From positions 23,028,867 to 23,092,866 of the forward strand of contig CM053243.1 of the NCBI GenBank assembly GCA_028583405.1: a stretch of 64,000 nucleotides of DNA. Reading direction: 5' to 3'. The notes under the pieces are model-generated. The model was not told the DNA's origin. It made no database searches and saw only the letters and a program-made list of their open reading frames with translations. A program made the position numbers and the translations under genes. This document shows positions 1-39,800 of the stretch, one piece after another. The DNA comes from Pogonophryne albipinna (Eukaryota; Chordata; Actinopteri; Perciformes; Artedidraconidae). The stretch's first letter is position 1. The number at the start of each line of letters is the position of its first letter.

Positions 1-3000
1 ATCTACTCTTTGTTTTCATTGTCTTTATTCAGTCCTCTGCTTTATCCTCCCGACTCTATTGGTAGGCCGCCACAAGACTGTACAGTATGTATTGTTTAAC
101 TGTCATTAGCCTCGTAATAAGTCACCAAATGAGCTGGTATTGACAACACATCGCTTTTTATAAACCGCTCCCGCCTCAAGTGAAAGTTCACGCCGCAGCA
201 CAGAGAAGATATATGCACAAATATAATAGCTGGACACAATTTAAACATGATACGAGGATCTACTGATAATGAAAAATGGTCAACATAAATCACAGTACGA
301 GAGTCAGAGGATATGCTACCTCACCAACATCCTATTTGCAATTCCCTGGCCATAAATGCTGATTTTCAATTTCAGCTTTTTTGCGTCTGCTGCTAAAGAC
401 GGTGTTGGCATGTGCACTGCCATCTTAAAGGATTAATGATTCGTGCTTCAAGGCGAGGCTGTGTGTCTATGCACGTGTTATCGGGAAATGAAATGTTTAT
501 AATGTGCCAGTATGCGTGAGGGTTGAGATAAATCAAGATCTTTCTTTAATCTAGCCATCATTTTCTACTGTAACAAAAAATATGAAAATAAAGACAATAT
601 TTGTTGGATGACTATGGGGCAAATATTGGTAGAAGAGCACCACGTGAAGTTATCTTGACCTTGCAATACAGTTTGCTTGTTCATTCAGTATTTTCAATCC
701 ACGCACAGCATTAAAATGGTGAAATTGTGAAAAAGACAAAGGGCTCGAGTAGCTGGGAGTTGAATTTAAATGAGGCAGCCAAAGTTATGTTGCTCGTATT
801 AAAGGAAAAATGAATTTGATGCTGATCAGTCATTTTAAAATGTTCTCATTTCACTAGCAAGTACAATTTACTGTAGATCATAATGCTTTAATCATAGAAC
901 AATACAGATAACAATTAACCCTTTGACTACATTCCTTAATCAGGCGTTTTTAAGTAAAAAGGGAGTAATTGTAACACGACAAATCATTTTCTGCAACATG
1001 TTAAACTGTTGGGAGTTCAATCACGTATAATAATGCCCCCAAAATCAAATGTTTTTATTATTTAAGATAAGGAAGGAGAAATCTGATCTATCAGGATTCT
1101 GCCTGTACAGAATGACGCTACCATGTCAGTGTATGTATTTTCAGCTGAAGGTCACTGTCTCAAGAAACAGCTTGAGGGAAGGAAAGAAAAAGAGAGACTG
1201 AACTGTGTTTACATGAAAGCTCAAACTGAGAGTCTGCAGAAGTGATGTATATCAATCTGACTGAGACGTGTTAGTATGGTTAAATGTTTAGCTTGTGACA
1301 AATACACAAAAAACGAATCATAAAGCAGCGTAGCCAAAAAAAGAGGCATACTGATATTTCACAGCATATGTAGTCAGTCCAACAAGCATAGCTGGCCCTT
1401 TGTGGGCATTGAATTGTAGGAAGATGCAACACTGTCTGTAAGCTGTGCCAAGACATGAGCTAGTATGAAGGCATGGTGAAGACCTATAGGGTGCACACCT
1501 GCGCTATATAAATATTAAATGAGATGTTTACTGGAGAGCACATGCAGTAGGAAGGCCTTAGATGTAATGGCATTGTATTACATGAAACATCTGTGACAGA
1601 ACAATTCAAACTAGATGAACCCAGTGACACACCAAATGTCTTCCATACATTCATACTTTTTACCCTTCTTGTCCGTAACACCCAGGCACAGTTTATACAC
1701 GGACACTGTCTAGATGTTTATATCAATATTGATATAGACAGAATAGGCTTAGAGTAAGTAGACGATCAGTGTAGATGAACAGCTGTTCCTGTCACGCTCA
1801 CCTCATCTTTGCTGAAACCAAAAGCATTGCACTGATCCCTCTCTTGCCTGCGGCCTTAGAGCTCCATCCAATTAGTATTCAGTAGTGTGTTTCCAATCTT
1901 TCTATATTACTTCCCAAGGCACCCAACAAATATTTCTAAACAACATTCCTTTACATGCAAGGTCCTTTGCAAATAAAAAGTGACTAAGCAAATCTAACAG
2001 TAGTCATTCTTATCTAATGTCTCAACGAATGTCAGTGAAATATGTTGTTAAACTTCAATACATTAGATGAAGTTTGGGGTTTCACTCTGGGTCTTAATCC
2101 GAGCATTGACCCGTTCTAAAAGGGGTCACAAGGGAGATTAGGCAGTTCCTTTGCCTCTTTGAAAAAAAACAACTAACTGGATTGTCTTCCTTCCTGAGCC
2201 CAAAGGAGGACCAGTTGGGAAAACACGTTAAAACTCATATCCTAAATCCTCATGTTCTCAAGTCGTCTCACAAAGAAAGGCCCTCAAACCTATTTGAAGT
2301 TTTATCTCACCTCAAAAGTCATGTCAGTACAATTTGACAGTTCTATAAATGGACGCTTTAACCCCAGATACTTATATAGCATTAGAGCACAATTGGAGAC
2401 TTAAATTGACACATACAAATCTTTCATGTTTAGATAATCAAACATCAGCAAGGGCAAAGTTCAGTTGAAGGTCCTTGGGGCTCATTTTTCTTCATCTATC
2501 TTTTTTGGCAATGAGTGAATGGGGTATGGATTTGCTGTGTTCACAGAAAAAGGAAAGCTTTATTAAACAGCGTTAAGATAGGGGCCTGTAGGGATACTAA
2601 ACTCCTTTGTTATCCCTTATTAAAATGCTCTGCTTCAAAACTCCCATAACATCCCATGGCTAATTAAATCATACTGCCCAAATCAAAAATAGTCAGCTAG
2701 TTAAAAAATGCAAGCCCAGACTAAAAACACAACAAGCAGCAGGGGAATGGGGAAATAAACACTATAACATATTGATGAGGTTATCACACCGGAGGAGTAA
2801 ATGAAGTTGACTGAAGCCCTTTTTTTGGTGTGAAATCTATGTGAGTTTTAGATTACACACTTCCTGGACTTTCAATCCAAAGTATTATAAGCCCATTCAA
2901 CAATGTGAACTGTGTCGAAAACAGGACACCATTGTACCTCAGTGGGGTCATTTTTCCCTCAGGGACCTATAGAATTGCACATTTCCAATGCTCAGTGAGT

Positions 3001-6000
3001 GCAAGTGATGTGGTTGAAAGTAAATCTAACTGAACTCCGTTTCCTTCCTAAACCATAGGAGGGAATTTATTAAGTATCTTGACTGTTGTTAGGCATCTTT
3101 CTTATATCTTTAAAAGGGAAGCTTAACTTAGTTATCTAACTTATTATACAATATGTTATACACATGTCGCACACACCTTATTTGTCAGAACATTGCTTAC
3201 TGAAACTGATATGCATCCATTACACATTTTTACCTCAACACACAGACCTGCTTCATCTCTGGCATATTATCTTTAAAAATTGAAATTGGATGATTTGGGG
3301 GGATGACTTTCAAATTGGGTCAGTCCCTTGGAGATCTGCCAGAAGTATGACAGCTAGAGACAGATACTATTTCAATCAGCTCAGATGGCGGCAAACCTCA
3401 TTCATTGGCTCTGACTGTGTAAAACTGTGTTCATTGGCACTAACATTTTCAAATTTGAGTGTTTTGATTTGTAAACAACAAATATTAGCATTCCTTTAAT
3501 TCGATAGTTCATGTCTGCAAGCTTGCCTACAGCGAAGTGTAAATAAATGTGAGTTTTGCCACAGCGGCGTTGTCCTAACATACAATCCCTCCTTTGTACT
3601 CCACCTCAGCTAAATTCCACCATTAACACACAACCAAATCTACAAACAGATCTCACAGGAGCACAATGTTGACTTCAGTCCTGTTGAGTTTGTTGCCCTA
3701 TGCTTTCCGGAAGGCTAAGATACATTAAGTGAGATGGAGAGCAGGGAATTATGAGCATGAGATCAAATTCATCAAAACACAAAGGACCACAATTTGCACC
3801 CTGGAGCAGAGAAATAGATTGCCTAATCTCTTAAAGTGGTGTAAGGAATAATAGCATTGACATGGACTCATCTTCACTGTCTTTAGTAATTCAGGTTTGG
3901 CAGGTACCATCATGTTAATGGTATTTTGAATGTTAATGTAATTTATGAAACCAACTTGTGTTTTTAAGAATTGATTAATAACAAATTAGCCCGGTCTGAT
4001 TTCTGGAGATAAAAGTCTGATTAGCTAAACACAAATGACAGTTCCTGTAATAACGCTGTAGACCGATGGGACATATACAGAAACCTGGCATCATTTAAGT
4101 CTGCAATAAACCAAATAAACCACCAGGGATAAAATGCAATGAGAAAATGACAGTAATCCATCACCAGCCCATAGTAACAGACATTTTTCCCACTGAGTTG
4201 TAATGAAAAGGTTGTGCTCATCACTTCTTTTCAGCTGTTTTTCTAAGTAATCATCCACATGAACACTAAGCAGCGATATGGGACTTTATAGTCACACTAT
4301 TTCAAGAATTAAACAAACACCAATCAATTTGTCGCATAGCAATTGGGAAACAATAGCAATATGTTACAATTTGCTGTCAAATATTTACAATATGTAGGCA
4401 AAGGATATGACACAAGATTACATAAAAAGTGTTATACTGTTTCAACATGATATCCGATATATTGGCAATTGTTTCACAAAACAATTACATCATGACTTAA
4501 AATAATCACCCAGAAAATTTACCTACTTTGGCAAAATCACAATAATTGAACTTCCTTTCACACCCCAACAGAACCTAGAAGGATATCAACTTTGCTCTGG
4601 ATAAGCTGAATGGTACAAGAAAACAAACTGTGTGTTCCTGTCCACAGTTTAAGTCAAACAAATGAGCTCTCAAAAATACAGAAACAAGCTTTGAGCAGGA
4701 GCAAAACAGGATCCTTCCACCAAGCCAACTGGGAAACGAGTATTTGACTGATTTAATAGCCTTTAATGTTGGGGCTACCATTAATCACACAACTTCAATG
4801 TAGTATTGTTCTTGCTTCTTACAGACAAAAAGCGAGCAAACAAGAGAAACACAATGACCGCTTGTCTACTGCACACAATACAAGTGTCAGCAAAGCCAAA
4901 TGTATTAGTTGAACCATTTGATGTGTTGTTTTGAAAGCCAACATCTGTCACTTTTATTACATTGTCATACTTATAGAAGGCATTGCTTTCTTGATAAAAA
5001 TGAAAAAAGTTGTTGAATTGTTAATTTGGTGCTACAAACTGGTGTCTGCAGAGCACTGCTTGTGGTTGAGTGAAACCCTTCTCAATAATATCGACCAGAA
5101 AGAATGCAGTTATGAGGACATAAAATGTATCCATACAGCCCTCTGTCTGGAACAAGTGGGGCAGACTAGGAGGACCATGAGAGGGTGAGTAGTAGTTAAA
5201 CAAGGGAGTTATGATGATTCCCAATGATCGAACGCAAAGGGAGAATTTATTTATTTTCTGTCTGTCATTCTAAGCCTGCTAAATCAGATTGGTGTCAGCA
5301 CGATTCACTGTGTATGCTTGTGTCCTGGACTGCTACAGAGCAGAATCCACACAAGCATCTTTGGTGCAAAACCTAATCGATGTTAATGCAAATGTAATGC
5401 ACAGGCTTATTGGGTTAGTTCAACACTACAGATGTGTCAGCCTGGTACTGTTTTGGTGGCTTTTGCTGATTTTCAAACCTGAACCCTGCAATGTAGTGTT
5501 GTTAAGGACATGTGAAATGTGACCAAAAAAACTTCACAATGCGGACTGTGACTTTGTAAATCCTGTCCTCTCTGCTTCAATAATGCAATCATGCCATACA
5601 TCTCTGTCACCACATGGTCACACCCCTCCCCTGCAACCTTTACAGTCTCTTTCTCACACACTCTCTCTCTTTCTCTCTTACACACACACACCAAGGCTGC
5701 ACACCTATCTAATAGAGAGTGTAGAGGTCCTGCATGGAGGATGTGAGGAGAATTTTAATAACCCTCTTCCTGTCCTGCTAGGCTCTGCCACTTTCCATTA
5801 ACAATGCAGGCAGAGATAATTGCTCTCACCTATCCGATGGGACCCCTGTGTGTTAATCCATATGCTGATGTATTTCTGACTCATTAGTCATGTGCACACT
5901 GTGTTTTTAGATAAAATATTGTGTTAACAAGAGAGCCTTTAATTCTAGTTCAACTGAATCCTGTTACCAAACATGTCTGAGCTGCACAGAAACAGAAAGG

Positions 6001-6101
6001 AAAATTAAGGAGTAGAAACACATTTGAAAAGGACACTACCAAGCAAAGATAATCACATTTTACACCGCCAAACATCGAAACAATGCACACGAGCCACTCA
6101 C
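1..6101. other. plekha7 intron 3 (non-coding)
   Basis: This stretch lies downstream, on the minus strand, of the third plekha7 coding exon and should be that gene's third intron. I looked for the next expected exon, which follows the second WW domain, and did not find it. The sequence is AT-rich with no open frame that resembles a protein. A CT/CA-rich low-complexity tract lies around 5640-5690. Confidence 0.6.
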
Positions 6102-6527
6102 TTGATGAAGTAGCTAGCTCCTTCGTCCGTGAAGCCCTCTTCCCATCCTCTTGGCAAATCTATAACACGAAGAAAAACACAGTGAACGTCCCGCCACAGA
6201 CAGAAAGCACATTGCAGCAAGAAAAATGTCCCCTCGGTATCCAACAAATCCGATAGTTTGTCGCGTACCTGACCGTATCATGTGCCCAGAGTTAACAGGT
6301 TCACCAGTGCGTGGATGTAGCCAAGTAGTACTGTGACTTTTATCACTGCAAGAAAGACACCTGTTACTGAGCGATAATAAAACAACTAAAATCCTTAATA
6401 ATGCCCCATAAAGTACCAGGCGATGAACAGCTGAAACCCCTCACTTAATAAAGAAGACCCGGCCGTCTCTACAAACTCCATAGGACCAGTGGTCAGGTAG
6501 GGTGTCCCGTCCAGGCGGTGCCGCCAT
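6102..6527 (-). CDS. plekha7: plekha7, 5' part: first three coding exons (two WW domains)
   Basis: PLEKHA7 is a WW- and pleckstrin-homology-domain adaptor of the zonula adherens that links p120-catenin to microtubule minus ends. Three minus-strand exons are visible: 6445-6527 (start codon 6525-6527), 6269-6345 and 6102-6159. All have GT-AG borders and join in frame (phases 2, 1, 2). The product begins MAAPPGRDTLPDHWSYGVCR. WW1 has its tryptophans in DHWSYG and TTWLHPRTGEP, and WW2 starts DLPRGWEEGFTDEGASYFI. The order and wording match the vertebrate PLEKHA7 N terminus closely. The PH domain and the rest lie beyond position 1 of the window. The 5' UTR and promoter lie just above 6527, where the sequence becomes GC-rich. 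Paralogue a or b cannot be decided from 73 residues. Confidence 0.93.
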
Positions 6528-11249
<4,722 letters not shown>

Positions 11250-11250
<1 letters not shown>

Positions 11251-11328
11251 GCAGCTAGCTGCCGACACAACAACAGCTGAGAGGAAGCAACGCCAGGAAA
11301 GCAGAGCAGATCCAGGATTCATAATAAG
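11250..11328 (+). promoter_or_regulatory. nucb2: Probable nucb2 5' non-coding exon and promoter region
   Basis: The coding sequence of nucb2 starts exactly at a splice acceptor (TTTCCAG then ATG at 11690), so an upstream non-coding exon must exist. The best candidate ends at 11328, where 'ataataag' is followed by the donor 'gtatac'. The preceding 150 bases are less AT-rich than the surroundings and contain repeated 'ctagct' motifs. The transcription start cannot be fixed from sequence alone; the 11250 boundary is a guess. Confidence 0.45.
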
Positions 11329-11689
11329 GTATACAAGTGACGCATATAAGTATATGGGTTCATAATTCAGGCATTGGTGTGATCAACAGTAACGTTGGCT
11401 GCGCTACTCAGACTAACAGCATACATCTATAGTTTAGGTGATTGATTCTCATTAGCCAAAATATGTCAGTGGCAGTGCTAATGCTAACACCAGCAGCTTC
11501 CTCAGGATCAGATGTAAGTAGCTAGCCAATAATGTGCAAGTGCCTTCAATAAGTGAAATGAGGAAGCTTGCCTCAAAACGAACCTCGTTAACCCAGGGCC
11601 GTGTAGAATGTGTGTTTGCATACACTGTTTAATTTAAATAGTATTGTTTTATATATAAATGGTCTGACCTGAATTTTCCTCATTTCCAG

Positions 11690-34064
<22,375 letters not shown>

Positions 34065-35600
34065 CAATGCTGTCAGAACTTGAACCACCACTATCAGACT
34101 ATTTGAAGCACCTCCACTCCAGCGTGCAGAGGAGCAGTTCCTCCCAAGTATTGGGCCTCTTTAACCAGCATGACTCTTAGGTTTGGAGGAAACTTGAGAT
34201 GAAGGAGAGCAGCACAAGGAGAGCTGAATAATACCGGTGTTTGATAATTGATAATCCTTAGATTACAAAACGAAATTACAAATTATCAACCAAGGCTGTG
34301 CATCCTAAAATGTGCATATTTACATTTTCAAGGAGTGTTTGATTATATTAGAAATGTTTGGTAATACAATTTTACAAAAACATCATTCTGGTGAGCTTTC
34401 TTTACCTGCTGTTTGCTTTTCAAGATCCAGAACCTCTGACAATGCCATGCTTCCTTCTCTACAAGCTGAGAGGTTTCAGATAACCTGTTGGATATGGCCA
34501 GTGAAGCTGTTGAGGGGAATGAGATCTAAAAAGTCATTTAAATGTACTATCGAAATACCCCAAAACATCTCTAAAAAGAGATTAGTTTACATGTGTCTTG
34601 TGGTGAAACATATACCACTGTACACAAAAATATAAATGGACTGCAATAGACATTTTGATGACTTTCTATACTGGCATTAAGAGCAAAATAATGCCTTTCC
34701 CGCCATTATCTATTGCTTCTACTGTCACCAAACTTTCCTCATGAAACTAGACTGATACCAATACTTTTGCTACTTTCTTAATGTTGATTCTGGTTAGCTG
34801 TTTACCCAACTGACTTTGGTGTCGAAATCAGAATTTTTTTTTTTTAATAAGCATAGGTAAGGAACATCTCACATTCAACATATTACATTTATCATTTGTT
34901 TTAATAAAACCCTTTGGCTGGTAAAGTTGTATACTTTTACTCCAATGTGTATTATCACAATTTTTAGGATCCACATTTTCTTCAACCAACTGCTGGATTC
35001 GTTTACATTTTTGCTGTAAATTTAAAGATAAAAAAATACAAAGCGGTTCTGAGTCGGTTATCACAGTCTGATCTTAACACTGTTTTTTTGTCTAGTAATT
35101 TCGGTTAAAATGGTATCATGGAAACTTCTGAATTTGTTTTTAGCTCACAACAGTGTTTGGCACTACATGTTTATTACTTTGTGTTTCACAAACTTGGCAT
35201 GTCATATTTCTCTCAATTGTATTTGGTGTGTTATCAAGGTTGCTTTGTACATGTAGTGTTGTGGTTTCTTTTTGCTGGAAGAATGGCCATGGCAACAAGT
35301 GTTGACTTATTGCCACTTTTTCTGAAGACTTTTTCTGTATCCAGTGAGAAAGCAGGTCCGGTGCTACTTCATCCACAATCTAGATATGTGATACAACTTT
35401 TACTCTTTGTGCGCTGTCATTTTGTTTTCTGTGTGCCAAGCCTTCCTTTGAGACATTACTGAATCATTTTTTGCACAAAATGGACAGACTGTTTTTGTTT
35501 AATACTTTACATCTCAAATCTAGATAATAAACAATGACCTTTCAGTTTGTGAACAGATGAAAGACTCAATAAAGCTCCAGCAGTACAACTTTAAACAGTT
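34065..35600 (+). other. nucb2: nucb2 3' UTR
   Basis: About 1.5 kb after the stop codon with no exon of another gene. AATAAA hexamers at 35525-35530 and 35567-35572 are the best polyadenylation signals. The end near 35600 is inferred. Confidence 0.6.
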
Positions 35601-35909
35601 CAGTATGGCTAATCTACACACTATTTAAGATGTAAGGAAATGTCACTGTTAAAATGAATAGCTTCAATATGTTCGTAGCAAAGTGTGCTTAGCTGTGTAA
35701 ATAAATACCTATCTATTCTATCCATCTTAAACGGCATTTGATCCTTTATACACACAGTAAAAGCTGAATAATTAAGTGAACAGGCTGAGCAACTATTCAC
35801 TTAGTTAAATTGTTCTAAGATTTATGAAATTAAAAGTAATGAAATCTGCATCAGATATACACATGGTAGCTTTAATTACCTGGTCACTCTGGGAGAAGAC
35901 TGTCTGGTG

Positions 35910-36228
35910 CAGTGCTTCTCAAAGTGTGGTCCGTGAGTATATTGGTACAATTTCACATTTTAAATAAATTAATCAATTAAAGTTTTACGCACTCTCGCGG
36001 GAATATCTCCGCAATGGAGCGAGCTTAAGTTTCACTTTCGATTGTATGATATAGCCCAGCGCAACACCTTCATCACACATGTTGCCACTTGTTTGTACCA
36101 TTTTAAGGCGATTTGTAATCTGTTCTAGAAAAACGATGTGATTTTGGATATTTGTGGAGTTAGGTGGTCCGCGAGTGTTTTTTTATTGGTTAAGTGGTCC
36201 TTGGTATGAAAAAGTTTGAGAAACACTG
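35910..36228. mobile_element. hAT-type MITE (Charlie-like), 319 bp
   Basis: Termini are CAGTGCTTCTCAAAGTGTGG and, inverted from the right end, CAGTGTTTCTCAAACTTTTT. It is flanked by 8-bp near-duplicates GTCTGGTG (35902-35909) and GTCTAGTG (36229-36236), the hAT target length. The one mismatch suggests moderate age. It lies between the converging nucb2 and caprin1 3' ends. Confidence 0.85.
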
Positions 36229-36299
36229 GTCTAGTGGTACTGGAGTTAGTGATGGTCTTGCCAAAACACCTTTATTACCAGCACAAGTGAACTGAAAAA

Positions 36300-36841
36300 C
36301 ACCACATCAGACAGAATAAAAATAAACTAATTTATAACAGCAAAGCAGTTCACTTCCACAGAAGGTAATATAACACAACTTTATTGAAACAGTCTCAACC
36401 AAATCAGCGTACAAAGAGGTGACGGGGGTAAAAAAAAAAAGCTTAATGAGATTTATGAGATCGAGGAGGAAAAGTGGCTGGCAGCACAGGGCAAAGAAAA
36501 TCATTGTCATGGAATCAGATCGACAGTGGCAGGGTATTTTTTGCATTTATTTTGTACAAAAAATAAATTAATGAAATCTTTCAAGTTTACAGGAATATCT
36601 ATTTGTTGTTTTATATCACAGACTCGCTGATAATCCTACATGTGGTGAAGTTCAGCATTTTGTGTTGGAACATGGAGAGGATCTAGACTGACCTAAGCAG
36701 GCTGACTGATAAGTAGGCCAAGAGTTAAAAAAATAAGATTACCAATGAGAAACAAAACATTGTTATAAAAGTGAACTGGGGCGAACACATTCAAAATCCT
36801 GAATGTTAAACGTGGCGCGACTTGACGGTCCTCAGGATCCT
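36300..36841 (-). other. caprin1: caprin1 3' UTR
   Basis: Non-coding sequence after the caprin1 stop codon. On the minus strand AATAAA hexamers lie at 36546-36551 and 36366-36371; either could set the 3' end. Confidence 0.55.
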
Positions 36842-39800
36842 TTAGGATCTCAATGCTGTAGCATTTCCTCTAGACAAGCCTCGGGGTCCTTGGGCTGCAC
36901 CCCGCTTGTAGTTTTGCTGATATCCCTCCTTAAAGAAACAAAAATGGATATACAAAACCATTTTTAAGACAATGATGGTATTTTGTTGTCATTTATTGAA
37001 TGAAAATTGTTTGGCAAAAATACTACTAGGCAAAATGCTACCACTATCCCCGCACAAGAGCCTTTTCGTTTGAAAACTAAATGAATAACAGGTATAGGGA
37101 CACAAACTTTAACTTAAGAAAGGGCTTCTTACCCGTTGGTAGGTGTTATTGGAATAGTCCCGAGGCGCGTTAAATTGAGTTTGACTGTAACCGGTGCTGG
37201 GAGCATTTGAGAAAGGAGCGCGGTATCCTTCATATCCCCCTGAAGACAAAACACAGCATTTACATTTGGACTTGTGGAACCTCAAAATGTTTTGACATGA
37301 GAAGGAATCCTAAGGAAACATGACAGTGAAACATAGTATGAAGCCTTTACCTCTAAATCCATTGGAAGATCCTCGGTATCCGTTGATCATACCACGGCCA
37401 TTCCTGGGCCCCCCCCTGGGCACACCCCTGCTGTTATAAAAGGACTGTCCCGACTGTCCAAACCCTGCGCCTGGAGCGGACTCTTCATGACCTCCGGCTG
37501 AGGGCATGACCTGTTCTTGTGGCTGGAAGCCACCAACAACTAGACAGAAGAAAATAAAAGATTTAACAATTCTGTGACGCAATGGCGGGGGGTTAGTTAT
37601 GCTTTTTAAAATCACTTTCTGCATTCTGAAAGATCTACAATCATGCCGATCAAACCATGAAGGGATTTTTGTCTTGCAGCACCGACCCCCCCTGTTCTAA
37701 CAGACATTATTTTTTATCTTATGGTTTCCATTGCATATACATGCTCAAAAGAAACACAACCTCAAAGTGTGAGATCATTTTCCCTCTGATTGCATAGATG
37801 ACAATAAATAATGTGCGTGTGATGATGTCTCACCTGACTGTAATGTCTCCTGTGGGATGTCCGGCTGCACCACAGCACTCTCTGACTGAACGTTGAAGCC
37901 CTGCCCATAGCCCCCAGGGAACTGACCGGGCTGCTTCAGAGGCTCTGCTTGGCCTTCAGTAGCCGGAGGAATGGGTGCATTCAGATTAAATACCTGAGGA
38001 TGGAAAGAAAGGGTTCCTGTATCAAAATTGCAATTTTCATAAAACACCTGAAGGTCAAACGTTTTTTTTAGGTTTGGGAAATTAGGGGACGTGTTGAAAT
38101 GTCACCTATTTAGATGGTGCACACATATTTTGTTGTTAATTCGCTGCTACAAAAAAGCCATTCACTGGCTGTACATCGATTTTGTAGAAACAAGTATGGA
38201 ACCTGACAGTTTCAAACAGAATGTATTGAATAAGTCCTAACATGTTCATGGTCAGATCGTTTACTTATACCCAGATAGAAAGCGTACCGCTTGCACTGAC
38301 TGGAAGGGAGCGGCGTTGACATTGATGCCTCCAGTGTGGGTGGGTTTGGAGACAGGTGGGAAAGCAGAGGACAGGGAACATGGGGAGGGGGACTGTTCAG
38401 ATGACACACAGATCGAGGCCTGGGGAGGGGTCAAGGAGGGGATTCAGAAGGCAAGGAAACAAGGATTTTAGAGATCAGTGGGAAAGACGGGATGTGTGAT
38501 TTATTTTTTACCTTAAAAGCTCCCTTCTATCTTTTTATTATATTCAAATGATTCCAATATCTACCTGTTATAAACTAAATCATGACACGTCGGTGAGCAT
38601 TACATTAACTCCTTTTAGTAGCGCTTTTATAAATACAGCCTGCATATTACAAATAACAACCCATACCATACTACTCTTATCATTTTTTGACCCTACTACT
38701 CTTTTAGGCAAACGGATAAACAAGCGCCTCCCTCTTGCACCCACTCTACTCACTTGTGAGGTTTCCTGCGGTCCAGACACTGCACTTGTTTGAGGAAGTC
38801 TGGACTCTGAGTGGGCTGTTGGGAAGAAAATAAAAGAGGCACATTAGGGAAAAAATGTTACCAACATTATGCATTTAGTATTAATCTCAAACCTTTATTT
38901 ATTATATTCAAATGATTCCAATCATATATTAATATATCCACATCACAGAACACCGCGAGGACACTACTGTAAAAATCTGCACAGGTAAATGAAGTGACAC
39001 TCACCAGGAGGGCAGCCCATCTGCTGCATGTCAACAGTCTGCGCAGGCTTCATCGGCTGCGCAGCCACAATGGCTGGGTCCAGTGCCTGGCCGTCAAACT
39101 CCAAAATTGACTCCTAGGAAAACCAAAAAGAGTAAATGCACTGTTGGGTCATGGATCAGATATAAGGGTAGTGCAGAAGAATACTACAACAAAAAAACGT
39201 CGGGGCAAGACAACACATTATATGATGCTGGAAATGTTTACCTGCATGAAGTTGTACGTTCCTTGCAGTTGGGCCATGAGGTCCTGCACTACCTGCTTCC
39301 TGACCACGGGGTCAGCAGCTGGGGGGGGACTGCCATGGTCCTCTGCATCGGTTGGTTCTGCAGCCAGCTGGGCAGGGGGCTGGTGCTGGAGGGAATTCAC
39401 CATCTATTCAACACAAGGACACATTAGAGTACACAGTACGTATGCATGTTTGCATTAAGAACTATGGTGAGGCAGTAGTGTTTTATTACCTGGGCCTCCT
39501 CCGCCCACTTCTCCACTTGGTCATCGTCTGTACTACTGTAAGTAGTTTCTGGAATGAACTGTCTGTTGACAAACTATAACACAAGAAAATGCAAACAATT
39601 AAGTACATTTAAAATACATGTAAAATGCAGTACAACAAAACTTTGCATAGTTGTGGTTTGGGGGATTTGTTATGCTTTAGTAACGCAACACATATCGAAA
39701 TCTCACCTCTGTAGTTTCCACTGGAATTATCTCAGCGTATTTTTCGGTAGCCAATTCTGCTTCTATAAAAAAAAAAATGTCAGGACAGTTTGAATATAAT

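Noticed and set aside
38269..38279. Another CCCAGATAG motif
   Set aside because: A single 9-base match in a caprin1 intron without the rest of the terminal sequence; chance.
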